A stretch of DNA of 64,000 nt from Maniola hyperantus (GCF_902806685.2 NC_048553.1:13249440-13313439), one strand, 5' to 3'. Shown: positions 19,919 to 30,590, counted from the stretch's first letter. Translations and numbers: made by a program. The notes: generated by a model not told the origin, from the sequence alone.

Positions 19919-20109
19919 CAATGTGGTTCCTCCTTTTAATGCCTATAAAACTGACAGCATGTCATAAAAGAAAATTCATTTCCCGCCATCAGAAACGCTT
20001 TCTTGTAGAGCAACACGAAAATTACATATTTTGCTCAATAGCGCGCTAATTTCCCGGGAGACCTCCAAACACTTTGTACCTATAACTTATTAGGTTTTTC
20101 TATTTGATA

Positions 20110-20185
20110 TCAGGTTCGCGCTTGGCTGCGATCTCACCTGATGGTAAGTGACAATGCAATCTAAGTTGTTTTGGCACTGGAAGGA
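20110..20185 (-). repeat. LINE/SINE tail stem fragment
   Basis: The minus strand reads 'acaacttagattgcattg' then 'tcacttaccatcaggtgag' and 'atcgcagccaagcgcg', the conserved 3' tail also seen at 60225-60338. Confidence 0.5.
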
Positions 20186-20300
20186 GGCACTAGTCGGGTT
20201 TGAAGCGGCATCATATCGGAATGCTAAACTTTGTTGGTAGTATACAATTTAGTGATGTAACGGACGCGAATGAGAATGCGAATATTTGCTGCCAACATTA

Positions 20301-20548
20301 TAGAATAATATTATAAATGCGAAAGTGCGTCTGTCTGTCTATGTGCTAGCTTTTCACGGCCCAACAGTTTAAAACCCATATTCACAATAAAGAAATTTGA
20401 ATTGAATTGAATTGAAAAGATTTTGTTGAAATTTTGTACAGAGTTAGCTTACATCCCGGTGAAGAACATAAACTACTTTGTATCCATGTAAATCAAAGAG
20501 TTCCCAAAAACCTAAATCAACGCGGACGAAGTCGCAGGCATCATCTAG
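20301..20548 (+). mobile_element. H2 Helitron-like element with an inserted LINE-like tail
   Basis: The ends 'taatattataaatgcgaaag' and 'ggcatcatCTAG' are present. Inside, at about 20362-20418, is an extra block ending 'aataaagaaatttg' and (AATTG)n, which resembles the polyadenylated end of a retroelement. Confidence 0.7.
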
Positions 20549-20785
20549 TAAGAAATAATTATTTGCTAAATGAACCCAACCGGGAAAAATCCGGGACCTT
20601 CCGCTTATTAGGCACCGCCGCATTACCGAGGTCGTAGCAACATTGGTTCAATGGCGCCTCATGTGTTAATTTCCCGGGAGGTTTCCCAATACTTTGTACC
20701 TACCTACTTTATGTTTCACTTCACGCATCTTGTCTTCGCTATCCTTGATAACAACAAGACATTATATTATCAATTATTATACATA

Positions 20786-20906
20786 GTACAGTTCTTGCAA
20801 TTCACGAAGGCGAGTGAACTTTACTTGTGGTTACATCGTATACACGTAGTGTGTAAGTGTGTCGCGTAATCAGTCGCGAGCAAGCGCTCGCAAACGCACA
20901 CATTTA
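20786..20906 (+). repeat. M12 half copy
   Basis: 'gttcttgcaattcacgaagg', 'cgagtgaactttacttgtgg' and later 'gtcgcgagcaagcgctcg' match the M12 arm and its inner segment. Confidence 0.5.
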
Positions 20907-21132
20907 CTGTACCTCCAAAAAAGGTTGATTATTCACCAGTATAGGTCAAGAGCCCCCCAAACAACATTTAGCTAAACTTGTACGGAACCCGTCTCTCCTC
21001 CTAAATAATTACACGAGTGGTAAAACAAATTATACGACCATGACTATCTGCGGAAATTACTCTCTTTTACAGCGCGTCTTATGCGAGTAACTACCTCTAC
21101 AGAGGGGAAGGTACAGGTATCTACGAAACTGC

Positions 21133-21222
21133 GATACCCCTTCCAGGTTAGCCCGCTTCCATCTTAGACTGCATCCTCACTTACCATCAAGTGAGATTTC
21201 AGTCAAGGATTAACTTATATAT
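21133..21222 (+). repeat. S2 SINE 3' part
   Basis: 'gataccccttccaggttagc' to 'cctcacttaccatcaagtga' is the distal quarter of S2 with the tail stem; the tRNA head is absent. Confidence 0.6.
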
Positions 21223-21224
21223 AA

Positions 21225-21490
21225 ATATACAATGAACCAAAAGCTTAATTTGCTTTAATCCGCTGAAACAGGTCGAATCTGTATGGTGCAACATGCACCG
21301 CCCGCATGGATTTGTGTGGTGATGCGTGGTGGTGCGTTTCCTGCATGTTTAGCAGTGGGAGGGCGGGCGGTGCATCTCGCATGCTGCATATTGCACCATA
21401 CAGATTCGACCTGTTTCAGCGGATTATAGCAAATTAAGCTTTTCGTTCATTGTATATCATGGATTTCCGCAAAGTAACGCCTGCTTCTAT
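21225..21490. mobile_element. M4 MITE, complete
   Basis: Both arms are present: 'aatgaaccaaaagcttaatt' + 'tgctttaatccgctgaaaca' at the left and their complement at 21405-21460. The core is GC-rich (gggcgggcggtgc) and itself partly palindromic, so the element can form a stem over most of its length. Confidence 0.75.
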
Positions 21491-21598
21491 GGTATATGGG
21501 TACAACATTGTATCCGAATAAAAAGAAATAAAAAAAAACTACAAGGAATAATGTGCCTCGTAGATATGAGATTTTACATCCAATTTTGATAGAATTTA

Positions 21599-21798
21599 TT
21601 GGTTTGTTGATTTATTTGGTTTGTTGGTTTGTTGGTCTGTCCTACAATCACGTCGCAACGGTGTAACGGTTTGACGTGATTTTTTGCACGGGTATTGATA
21701 AAGACCTGGGGTACTTATCATGCTGGAAAATAAAAGAGTTACCGCAGGATTTTTAAAAAAATTAACTCCACGCGGACAGAGTCGCGGGCATCAGCTAG
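21599..21798 (+). mobile_element. H2 Helitron-like element, 5'-truncated
   Basis: It starts in the GTTT microsatellite, keeps 'aatcacgtcgcaacggtgta' and ends 'gcgggcatcagCTAG'. The 'tatcccgg' core has decayed to 'atcatgctggaaaat'. Confidence 0.75.
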
Positions 21799-22525
21799 TA
21801 AAAAATAAATTAATGCTTCTACTTTCACTTATTTCACATGCAACAGCAGGTGCCAGCCCTATCAGAATAGGTAATGACGTTCTTACGAAGCTACCACTCT
21901 GTACGGATTTTTACTCATTGTATTATGACCGCAGTACAACGAAGCAGAAATATTATTGTGTTACGTATTTTGTAATAAAGTGCTTGCGAGGCGCCCTCTT
22001 TCATAGCTTTTTGCGTAAACACAAACTTGAGACAACTTTTTTTAATATTTATAGCAACGTAAAAGGCCCCCTAGCGGGCTATTTTAAAATCTCTATTTTG
22101 CCCGTAGATAGAGTAATAAAGGTAGATTGAAGTACTGTGTAACCGCGTATGAGATAGCGATAGCACGACGTAACGATGAATAACACGACAAATTATTACC
22201 ATTGTTTAGTAGTCATATTTGTATTAACCGATCTACAATATTTGTATTAAACATTTTTATGTGAAAACAAGTAAATAACTAATGAGAAATACAATTACGC
22301 CACGAATTCTCAAAGTTTGTTTTGCAACTAAAGTTGCATTCCTTGTATGTATTCTTGAAAAAAACCAGTTACACGATAAGGGACAAAACATAAGTTAGCT
22401 GCGTCTCTGTTTATCACATTAGGAACTTTATCTGAGCTCTCTTTTTAGTGTGAATGAGAAAGCAAACGTTCCTGTATCTACCTTTAATTTCTCTATCTAC
22501 GATTTTGCCATGTTTAATTTAAAAA
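21799..22525. other. Unassigned intronic sequence
   Basis: Mixed composition with no exon or repeat terminus identified. The open frame at 21720-22130 begins inside the H2 copy and has no recognisable motif. Confidence 0.3.
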
Positions 22526-22706
22526 GTATAGTTTGCGGCAGAAAGTAATGTATACATCGACCTTTAGAAGGAGATAGCAGATTTGTAGAGTATTGCCTCT
22601 GTCGTTGAGACCGACAAAACGTCATATAGGTATGAGTGACAGAGACTCTACAAAGCCAAAATGTCATACTAAAGGCCGATGTACATTACTTTCTGCCGCG
22701 TACTGT
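22526..22706. mobile_element. M2 MITE, complete
   Basis: The inverted ends are about 37 bp, from 'gtttgcggcagaaagtaatg' to 'cattactttctgccgcgtac'. A second inner inverted pair ('ctctgtcgttgagaccgac' region with 'tgacagagactctacaaag') gives a nested stem. No coding capacity. Confidence 0.8.
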
Positions 22707-22859
22707 AAAATTTTGCATTCACTGTATGACCTCGGACTTATGGCAATTTTCGTTGTATACAATTTCTAAACTGTAAACTAAAATGAGAGGTTATAAAAAG
22801 TCTATCGGTTGCTGATGATGATGATGATATTTCATAGCTTAAATACTTTTAAAAGTTAG

Positions 22860-22920
22860 AACAGATTAAATTCTGGACTCCCGAAACGAAGGCGGACGCC
22901 TTAACCACTAGACTATTCCG
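22860..22920 (-). mobile_element. tRNA-like SINE head fragment
   Basis: The minus strand reads 'gaatagtctagtggttaagg' then 'cgtccgccttcgtttcggga', resembling the S1 head with a decayed B box. No body follows. Confidence 0.4.
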
Positions 22921-22950
22921 ATATGGAAAAGTGTACATTAACACGTAGGT

Positions 22951-23122
22951 ACAGTACGCTACGCGCCGTAAAATAATGTCAATCGGCCTTTAGAATGACA
23001 TTTCGGCTTTGTAGAGCTTTGCCATTTTGTCGGTCTCAACGACTGAGACAATGCTCTGCAAAAGCAAATCCGCTTTTTCCTTCTAAAGCTCGATGTACAT
23101 TATTTCCTGCCGCGTACTGTAT
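22951..23122. mobile_element. M2 MITE, complete
   Basis: Ends 'acagtacgctacgcgccgta' (with a small insertion) and 'ttatttcctgccgcgtactg'. It lies 245 bp from another complete M2, the closest pair in the window. Confidence 0.75.
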
Positions 23123-23449
23123 AACAATTTCAATAAAAAATGATTTTGACTTTACCCCTGTAGGATAACTGAGTTTTGAACATTGCAATGCAAAGTGGAA
23201 TTAAAAGTTTATTCGAAGCTAATATTTTGTGTGTGTAGGCAGGTTATCTGGCCTGGTTTTGCCGTGACATCTTTTTGTGGAGCAGGCGTACACGGCCCAT
23301 ATGCGATTGTGTTCTAGCTTTTCCAGTTTTTGTGTCTATTTTTCTCTCGTCGCATCCGCATTGTAAGATAGTATGTCTAGTGAAAGCTGATCATTGACTT
23401 ATAATTGTAGCTATAGACGAGGGCTCACAAACGAATTGACGTCGCTCAA

Positions 23450-23868
23450 GTGGCCAATGGATCCGAGACATGGTCGCTAACTATGGGCCTCATAAGAAAG
23501 CTCAGAGTCACTCAGCGGGCGATGGAGAGAGCTATGTGCGGAGTTTCTCTACGTGATCAAATCAGAAATGAGGAGATCCGTAGGAGAACTAGAGTAACCG
23601 ACATAGCTCAACGGGTTGCGAAGCTGAAGTGGCAATGGGCAGGGCACATAGTTCGTACAACCGATAGACGTTGGGGTCCCAAGGTGCTAGAATGGCGACC
23701 TCGCACCGGAAGACGCAGCGTTGGAAGACCCCCACTAGGTGGACGACTCAGACGAGTCGCAGGGAGCCGCTGGATGGCGGCGGCGCAAGACCGTGGCGTG
23801 TGGAAGTCCCTACAAGAGACCTATGTCCAGCAGTGGACGTCTATTGGTTGATGATGATGATGAAGTGG
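23450..23868 (+). pseudogene. RTE-type LINE, C-terminus of reverse transcriptase and 3' end
   Basis: A 133-codon frame encodes the end of an RTE-clade reverse transcriptase. 'NGSETWSLTMGLIRKLRVTQ' is followed by 'RAMERAMCGVSLRDQIRNEE', 'VAKLKWQWAGHIVRT', 'RWGPKVLEWRPRTGRRSVG' and 'GVWKSLQETYVQQWTSIG'. The first residue context (a Tyr in most relatives before 'GSETW') is replaced and everything upstream is missing, so it is a 5'-truncated, dead copy. The stop is followed at once by 'ttgatgatgatgatga', the same tail as the S1 SINEs. Apart from a lesion near 'GRPPLGGRLRRVAG', where an 11-bp or similar loss has altered the expected 'PPTRW.DDIRR' segment, the frame is well kept. That suggests a fairly recent insertion. 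Confidence 0.85.
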
Positions 23869-24224
23869 CCAATAGGTAGTTACATGTGATGTTAGGTATC
23901 CTTGTATCCATTTAATCATATAAATGTTGATGTTTTGCATATGGTTTGTAGTTTTTTCTTTGAAGTTAAAATATAAGGAGGCGTTCACCAGCAGTGATTA
24001 ATATAAGTTTTTTCCTCTGAAACGCGCGTTAGTTTTTTGTTAGGTCCGGTCTCCTTCTAAGCGGAGTGGAAAGAACATGTGTAAGTCAACCAATCAGATT
24101 TTTAAAAGATGACGTGATAATTTTTCACGTATACTTCCGTATTTCAGTATTTCGCTTTAACTGTATATGTATGAAACTGTATTCTCAAACTAATTTATCG
24201 TTCAACTGATGCAACGCAGATAAA

Positions 24225-24690
24225 AAAATAAAAAAAACCGGCCGGCCGGCACCGGCACCAAAAAGTATTATTATGGAACTATATTAACTCTTGTATACAT
24301 AATATATTCGGTAATAAATTAAATTATTTTTCAATTTTTAGTGTTTGTGTATCGAAGTCGGTTTTTATTTTTTTTGTAATTTTTTTTTATTTCACAATTT
24401 TTAGTGGCCCCATGGAATTATGCTATGACTGGTTAAAAATCTACTGTTTACTAAGCTATTACACTGATCGCGAGCAATTTACTCTTATCCGTTGAGGAGT
24501 TCCAGTATCTATCTTCGAAGATGTGCATCAGATCTTCACCAAATTTAAATGGGACCAACTTTGAAGTATACCCTTTCAAACAAAAAAAGAAGAAAAAATT
24601 TATTTATTTATTTATAAAAAAAAAAAAAGATTCCGACGAATTGAGAACCTCCTCCTTTTTTTGAAGTCGGTTAAAAATACGCAACGAATT
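24225..24690 (+). repeat. R9 repeat
   Basis: From 'accggccggccggcaccggc' through 'cgaagtcggtttttattttt' and 'gatcgcgagcaatttactct' to 'ttgaagtcggttaaa'. The same sequence recurs in reverse at 63378-63840. The motif 'gaagtcggttt' appears twice in the same direction, so the unit is bounded by short direct repeats. The class is unknown. Confidence 0.65.
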
Positions 24691-25039
24691 GAGAATCTCC
24701 TACTATTTTGGAAGTTCTAAGGAGGGTAAAATATTGATGAACTTTTGTATGGAAAATCCAATTTTAAAGCAGTCGAAACAAAAAAGTAGTTTTATAAAGG
24801 AAGAGCAACGGAGCCGATATAAAAGAGTGTGTGGTGTTGAAAACGCATTTGATAAACGCGAGTACGCTTTACCTACCCTACCTACTAGTGTTTTGAATAT
24901 TTTTGCTCGCTTAAACATGAAACTGGGTTAAAATTATCACGGAAATGAAAAGTGAAGGGTATTCCAGCGGTTAAATATTAAATTCATGTCATTATATCAC
25001 ATAATTTAATTCATTCAGAGATTCCCTTTACCTATTATA

Positions 25040-25420
25040 CAGGGTGTAACCAGAACTCTGGCTAACAACGAACACAGGTGCTAGTACCTACTGATGATTA
25101 CTGATGTGATACCACAAATAAAGGCAAGAAATATACTAAACAAATCCTTTAATTTTGTAAAAGTTTACGATATGTTGCAAATAAAACATCTGACTGGTGC
25201 TAGAGGTCAACGAACGTTGCGTAAGTAGGCCACTCGGAGTCAATACCAGCCGCGTCGTAGGCGGGGCATTGATCCGAGTTTTGCATGCTATACAATGCGG
25301 GTTTGAAAAATACTAAATCACTAAAACTATAAAATGAAGCAAATAGTTATTGGTATTGTATTGTGTTTAGGTAGTATAACAATAACGCTAAGTTTTTGCT
25401 AGCTTTTTGGTTACATCCTG
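25040..25420 (+). mobile_element. M1 element, complete
   Basis: Ends 'cagggtgtaaccagaactct' and 'agctttttggttacatcctg', with TA on both flanks. The middle keeps 'taccagccgcgtcgtaggcg'. At 381 bp it is the longest uninterrupted M1. Confidence 0.8.
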
Positions 25421-25504
25421 TATAGACGAGGAACAAGGCCGAATTTTTCGGAATTCATAGGAAATAGATAGAGGAGTTGTATTTGCCCTGAGTGAAGCGC
25501 GGGC

Positions 25505-25647
25505 GGTCTCTAACCGCCGAGTTTCTTGCTGGTTCTTCTCGGTAGGAACGGCATTCCGAACCAGTGGTAAATTAAAACTACCTGACTATTCATAAGCACT
25601 TTTAAAAAGTTTACATGAATAAAAAAACATTCTATTCTATTCTATTC
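25505..25647 (+). mobile_element. L-A LINE 3' UTR with TTCTA tail
   Basis: 'accgccgagtttcttgctgg', 'ggaacggcattccgaaccag' and 'acatgaataaaaaaacattc' end in (TATTC)n. It is identical in layout to the tails at 34937-35089 and 53327-53464. Confidence 0.75.
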
Positions 25648-25649
25648 TA

Positions 25650-26400
25650 CTAGTAGAGTTACTTACATAAATACTGGAGAAAAGTACTATTTATTGACTA
25701 TACTTAAGTGAATATTAATGGAAAAATATACACGTTGACTTGAGAACCTCGCCCTTTTATCAGTCATTTATTTAAAAAAATAAAAGTTCTTCGAACATAA
25801 AGGGGAATAGATATAACGGACTGTAAGTAATAAGTAAAATTATAAGAAGACTTTTTCTTTAAAAGAAAAGTTAAATTTATAAAAAAGGAAATTACCTCTT
25901 GTTTATTTGTTTACTATGTAAATATTTTATTTTATTTTATATCAATGGTTAACAAATAAACTATTAATAAACTTAAATCTAAAAAAAAACAACATTAATT
26001 CGTTTACTTGTTTGTTTGTTGGATGAATCAAACAAAGTAGGTTTACTTACCATTTACTCCTGAATTTTAAAACAAACACAATTTTGTTCTATACGGGTCA
26101 CATTTTAAAATTAAAAGCTTTTCATAAAATATGCCTATTCTAACCTCGTCCCTTTTTTAATTTTGTTCTTTTGTTTTTTAATTACTTTTTAAATTAGACT
26201 TTGAAAAACCTTACTGCAATCCAAGACTTCGCCATAAAACTTAACAATTATTTCGAAAATAATTAAGAGTCGCAAACAAAGGTCTCTCTCACACATTTTC
26301 AAATTGCACTTTGTTTAAACATTTTACATAGGTACAGAGTCAGTCTGAAAGAGTGGAATAAAAAACTGCTTCATAATATACGACTTTTAAAGCATCGCTG
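25650..26400. other. Unassigned AT-rich intronic sequence
   Basis: Very AT-rich with homopolymer runs. No exon, tRNA-like block or repeat terminus found. Confidence 0.3.
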
Positions 26401-26402
26401 CT

Positions 26403-26727
26403 TTTTAGGGTTCCGTACCTCAAAAGGAAAAACGGAACTCGTATAGAATCACTTTGTTGTCTGTCTGTCTGTCGGTCTGTCAAGAAACCTACAGGGTAGG
26501 TACTACCGGTTCACCTAGAATCATGAAAATGGCAGGTAGGTCTTATAGCAGACATTAGGGAAAAAATCTGAAACCTTGAATTTGTGGTTACATCACACAA
26601 AAAAAAATTGTGGTCATGAACTAATAATTAGTATTTTCAATTATCAAAGTATGATAACTAGGTATATATCAAATGGTGTATCATAATATGAAAAGGCTTC
26701 ACCTGTGCATTCTAAAACAGATTTTTT
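26403..26727 (+). repeat. Family A repeat, 3'-truncated
   Basis: The 5' hairpin and body are present to 'ctgtgcattctaaaacag', then the copy is replaced by an H2 remnant at 26741. The missing piece is the 'gcctgactcgcac' end. Confidence 0.75.
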
Positions 26728-26740
26728 CTACTACTACTAC

Positions 26741-26831
26741 TACGGCTACTTTTTATCCCGAAAAATCAAAGAGTTCCCACGGGATTTTTAAAACCTAAAT
26801 CCACTCGTACGAAGTCTCGGGCATCAGCTAG
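26741..26831 (+). mobile_element. H2 Helitron 3' half
   Basis: A (CTA)n run leads into 'ggctactttttatcccgaaa' and ends 'tcgggcatcagCTAG', followed by T. The 5' half is absent. Confidence 0.7.
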
Positions 26832-26920
26832 TTTTCTATGATTACACCTTAGCAACTTAGATTTCGCTACTTACACAGAATTATAATGTTATTAGGTTTA
26901 TTTTTCCACCCTTTCAACCC

Positions 26921-27090
26921 ATCGTCGGCCTCTGAGCAACGGGTCTCTTCTTAGAATGAGAAGGGTTTAGGCCATAGGTCACCACGCTGGTCAAGTACAG
27001 ATAAGTAGACGGACTTCACACACCTTTAAAAACATTTAAGGAGAACTTTCAGGCATGCAGATTGCAGGTTTCCTCACGATATACTTATTC
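26921..27090 (-). mobile_element. S1 SINE, diverged and 5'-truncated
   Basis: 'aacgggtctcttcttagaat' and 'gaccacgctggtcaagtac' correspond to the distal body, ending at 'ggtttcctcacgat'. The GATGAT tail has decayed and the head is missing. Confidence 0.6.
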
Positions 27091-27259
27091 GTTCACCGTT
27101 TTATTTATATTCCTACCTAGATATTTTTACTTTAATCTGGCCCTGCAGCTGCTTCCTTAATAAAACTACTTTTTTTGTTTCACGCGTATACAATATACTT
27201 CCTCGTTAATTAAGGGGAGACGGCAACGCTTATTTTATTCCATATCACGGCGAGAATGT

Positions 27260-27545
27260 AAAAAGACTGGCCAAGCGCGAGACGGACTCGCACACGAAGG
27301 GTTCCGTACTGTCGTACTAGAAATAACACTTTTTTAATTTTCATGGCGGTCATTTTGAAATTTTCATTATTTTTTTGTCATAGCGGCAATAGAAATTATC
27401 TACACTATCTGTGAAAATTTCAAGTCTCTACCTAATTCGGTTCACGAGATACAGTCCGCTGACAGACCGATGAACGTACGGACGGATAGCGGAGTCTTAG
27501 TAACAGGGTCCCGTTGGCACAATTCGGGTACGGAACCCTAAAAAC
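27260..27545 (-). repeat. Family A-prime repeat, full length
   Basis: Its ends resemble family A ('ggccaagcgcgagacggact' and 'gggtacggaaccct'). The body differs: 'catggcggtcattttgaaat', 'agcggcaatagaaattatct' and 'cttagtaacagggtcccgtt'. It is a sister family sharing termini but not the interior. Confidence 0.7.
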
Positions 27546-28007
27546 TTAAAACGCGACGGTGCTGCCACGGGTATAAAAGACGGCTACATATTTTATGCAG
27601 ACAGTTCGTCCAATTTAAAAAGTGCGAGGAAGCCTTTTGTTGGCGTCTCTTAATTATTTTTCAAAATTGTTTGGCGCCACAGCTCCGCGAGGTGTTTTTG
27701 TTTACCCTGAGTGGAAAAGGAGTTTCAAATTAAAAATCAAGCTTTTCATCAGTTTTTCTATGAAATAAAAATATGTTTTTTCAAGTTTTTTTAAGGTCTG
27801 CCAAGTAGATAAAAAGCTTGATTGGTCGTATGTGGACACGGTTAGCCAAGATTCGAACAATTTTGGAAAAAATATTATGAGCGAAAACAATTAGGTTTTA
27901 TCTCTGGGAAAAATATGTTTAAGGTAAGTACTACCTATTCAATTCTGTGAAATAGATATCGTTAATTTTAAGTTAGTAAGGTTTATTTAAGTTTAAGAAC
28001 CTGCAGG

Positions 28008-28565
28008 TTTGGCACGTAGCGATGGCAAGAGACCAGACGGTATGACTCTTGTCCCGTGGAAGCAAGGTAGGTCGCTTGTGTGGGATGCCACGTGTGGGAT
28101 ACACTGGCGCTGTCACACGTACAGGCGACCTCCGTGGCGGCCGGAGCGGCGGCTACTAAGGCAGAAAGGGCCAAGAGGCGCAAATATGAGAATATAGAAA
28201 ATAGTTTCATATTTGTGCCTTTTGGGGTGGAGACCATGGGTTGGTGGGGCGAGGATGCCAGATCCTTTTTTAAGGACCTTTCGTCCCGTCTCGCGGAATC
28301 CACGGGGGACCGGAGGGCTGGCAGTTACCTCGGGCAGCATATTAGTCTGGCGATTCAACAAGGTAACCCTGCCAGCGTTCGGCACCCTGCCTCGTTGCGG
28401 TGGTTTAGATGATATTTTCGATCTGTAATTTTTATGTTCTAGAATAAGTTTGGTATTTTTGTTTATTGTAATTTCTAATAAATTAAGATTGTATTATTTA
28501 AGTTTGTATGTTTTAATTTAATATTTTTTAAGTAGGTAATTTTAATTTAGATTTAAGTTTATTCA
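28008..28565 (+). pseudogene. L-C LINE C-terminus, frameshifted
   Basis: One frame encodes 'RPDGMTLVPWKQGRSLVWDA' up to about 28095. The reading then continues in another frame with 'AKRRKYENIENSFIFVPFGV', 'ETMGWWGEDARSFFKDLSSR' and 'AGSYLGQHISLAIQQGN'. These are the end of a non-LTR reverse-transcriptase polyprotein, so the copy needs at least one frameshift and is dead. AT-rich 3' UTR follows to about 28565. It is homologous to the minus-strand copy at 14742-15436. The clade remains uncertain. Confidence 0.7.
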
Positions 28566-28581
28566 GAAACTAAAATATATT

Positions 28582-28710
28582 AAAGGGGGGTGAAATAGGG
28601 GTTTGAAATTAATGTGTGGTACAGCTTTAAAAAATAAACGTTTTTCTTCTTCATCTTCTTCTTCTTAAATTTGTGCAGTCCAACCGGACGAAGTCGCGAG
28701 CATAAGCTAG
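28582..28710 (+). mobile_element. H1 Helitron 3' part with a CTT-rich insert
   Basis: 'aaaggggggtgaaatagggg' is followed by 28619-28667 foreign sequence containing 'ttaaaaaataaacg' and (CTT)n. The terminus 'acgaagtcgcgagcataagc' + CTAG then resumes. Confidence 0.6.
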
Positions 28711-28979
28711 TTGAAATATAAAATTGCTAAAAACGTTTGGAACTGCAACATAATCTGTAGAGACAATGAATCCAATTTAAACTAAACTAGCTACGTGCGA
28801 ATAAAATTCTTTTGTTTGCGATACTTAATTATTTTCAGAACTCTATAGTTCTCCATTTTACTTCAGAAGAAGAATGATTAGGATATTGATGAATGTTCAA
28901 GAGGAGTTTATTCGTAGCTCTTACAACCGTAATTTGGCTCTCATTTGATTGGTTAATCAAACTCAATGGAAGTAGGTAG

Positions 28980-29154
28980 GTACAGTACGCGGCAGAAAAT
29001 AATGTACATTGACTTTTAGAATGAGATTTCGGCGTTGTCTCTGTCATTCATACCGTGACGTTGACGTTCTGTCGGTCTCAACGACAGAGACAATGCTCTT
29101 CAAAACCGGTATCTTTTTCTAGGTCGATGTACATTGTTTTCTGCCGCGTACTAT
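28980..29154. mobile_element. M2 MITE, complete
   Basis: Ends 'tacagtacgcggcagaaaat' and 'attgttttctgccgcgtact'. This is the most symmetric M2 copy; the inner stem 'ctgtcggtctcaacgacag' is also kept. Confidence 0.8.
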
Positions 29155-29181
29155 AGCCAAATTCTGTGGATGGCATTTAAG

Positions 29182-29325
29182 CAGTGGCGTGCAGGTCATA
29201 GAGGCATAAATGCACTGCTTACCCCAGTTCTAAGCTCAATGCATATTTTTCATTATGACCTGCCAGTAAACAGGTTCCTACCTAACTAATGCCTACCCTA
29301 GCTTAAAAGTATGTGCACGCCACTG
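29182..29325. mobile_element. hAT-type MITE with perfect 8-bp target duplication
   Basis: Termini CAGTGGCGTGCAGG and GTGCACGCCACTG, flanked by CATTTAAG on both sides (29174-29181 and 29326-29333). It is 144 bp, sharing ends and the 'gaggcataaa' and 'gcctaccct' segments with the copy at 11650-11794. Two independent perfect duplications make the superfamily call firm. Confidence 0.93.
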
Positions 29326-29392
29326 CATTTAAGCTATATTTCGTGATGGTAATTAAGCGATTTTTAATAAGAAATAGAAATAGAATGAATAG

Positions 29393-29540
29393 CATGGGGT
29401 TATTCAAGGGGCGGACCAACAAATTCCTAAAAGGCCGGCAACGCATCGGCGGCTCCTCTGGTGCTGCAAATGTTCATGGGCGGCGGTAATCACTTAACAT
29501 CAGTTGACCCGCCTGCTCGTTTGCTCGCAATATCTATTTT
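29393..29540 (+). repeat. S4 repeat with LINE-type tail
   Basis: It covers the same span as 13070-13236, from 'catggggttattcaaggggc' to 'tcagttgacccgcctgctcg', ending in a short T/A-rich tail. Confidence 0.6.
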
Positions 29541-30133
29541 TAAAAAATAGAAATTCTTTATTTGCATAATGTGTGTCACAAAAGATGATAATTATTATAA
29601 CTTCCGATATTTTAAAAAAATCGTTTAAAATCGCCTAATTAATCGTGGTATGTACCCGTTTTATACAATGCAATATGTCTTAAGCCTATCACCGTATTTT
29701 TTTATTTACTAAAATATACTATTTTTGGCCTTTATTATTAAGGCTCAGCCAAAGCCCAGCTGCGCGTCTCAACTCCTTGTGAAAATTCCTAAACCATTTT
29801 CCATATTACAAATATTTGTCAAATAAAGAGAACCGCGAGTAGAAAATCTTGTAGATTTTACTTGAGTCTCCGACCGTATTGAGAATTCCACATTTCTTTA
29901 TATTTCCTAGAAAACTCAAGGAATAGCATTTTCCACGTTATAAATTTTCACAGCCCATTTCACCGGTTTCGGGTCAATTTTTGAAAAATACTTTGCATTA
30001 GAGTAGAACAGGCTGTACCAGTACCACCATGAAATTCATGGGTCAAACCAAGGGATCTCTATAAGAGATCCCTTTAGTGCTTCCCTGTCCATTTCTTATC
30101 CTTTTCTTTTAGCTCGTTTATTCGTATTACAAA
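29541..30133. other. Unassigned; contains one perfect hairpin
   Basis: It is AT-rich intronic DNA. The single notable structure is AGGGATCTCT-ATA-AGAGATCCCT at 30051-30073, a perfect 10-bp stem with a 3-base loop. No exon is seen. Confidence 0.4.
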
Positions 30134-30385
30134 CTAGCTTATGCTCGCGACTTCGTCCGCGTGGACTACACAAACTTCAAACCCCTATTTCACCCCCTTA
30201 GGGATTGAATTTTCAAAAATCCTTTCTTAGCGGATGCCTACGTCATAATAGCTATCTGCATGCCAAATTTCAGCCCGATCCGTCCAGTAGTTTAAGCTGT
30301 GCGTTGATAGATCAGTCAGTCAGTCAGTCAGTCAGTCAGTCAGTCATTCAGTCAGTCAGTCACCTTTTCCTTTTATATATTTAGA
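30134..30385 (-). mobile_element. H1 Helitron-like element, full length, expanded microsatellite
   Basis: CTAG at 30134-30137 and the minus-strand start TCTAAATATATAAAAGG at 30385 are both intact. The GACT array (30313-30360) is the longest of any H1 copy here. Confidence 0.85.
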
Positions 30386-30399
30386 TAAACGAACGATAT

Positions 30400-30460
30400 A
30401 TTACGAATCCATACCAACATTATAAATGCGAATGTGTGTCATTCTGTCAGTCTGTCTTCT
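30400..30460 (+). mobile_element. H2 Helitron 5' end fragment
   Basis: 'tccataccaacattataaat' followed by 'gcgaatgtgtgtcattctgt' is the H2 start; the rest is replaced by an M11 element. Confidence 0.5.
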
Positions 30461-30469
30461 GACAATTAG

Positions 30470-30590
30470 TATGACGATCGCAATCATCTCTGATTGGTAG
30501 AAACCATAAATTCAGCCAATCGCAACAATTGTGATTGTAATAATAATTATTATTGATGCAGGTTTTCCGGAATACGGTATTTGACAACTA
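30470..30590. repeat. M11 imperfect palindrome element
   Basis: 'gatcgcaatcatctctgatt' and the complement-like 'agccaatcgcaacaattgtg' + 'attgtaataataattattat' recur at 47318-47466. It is a small foldback unit of unknown class. Confidence 0.5.

Noticed and set aside
19487..19921. Repetitive peptide frames (IYTSMC and HIYVCI repeats)
   Set aside because: A 29-bp unit shifts through all frames without stops, so long frames arise automatically. There is no signal peptide, promoter or homology.
28080..28412. 110-codon frame considered as a host gene
   Set aside because: The peptide matches the end of LINE L-C, a second copy exists at 14742-15436, and a frameshift is needed upstream.
30051..30073. 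Perfect 10-bp hairpin considered as a microRNA precursor
   Set aside because: The stem is far too short for a miRNA precursor and nothing extends it.
30313..30360. GACT array considered as a CRISPR-like or regulatory tandem repeat
   Set aside because: It is a 4-bp microsatellite carried by every H1 Helitron at the same internal position.
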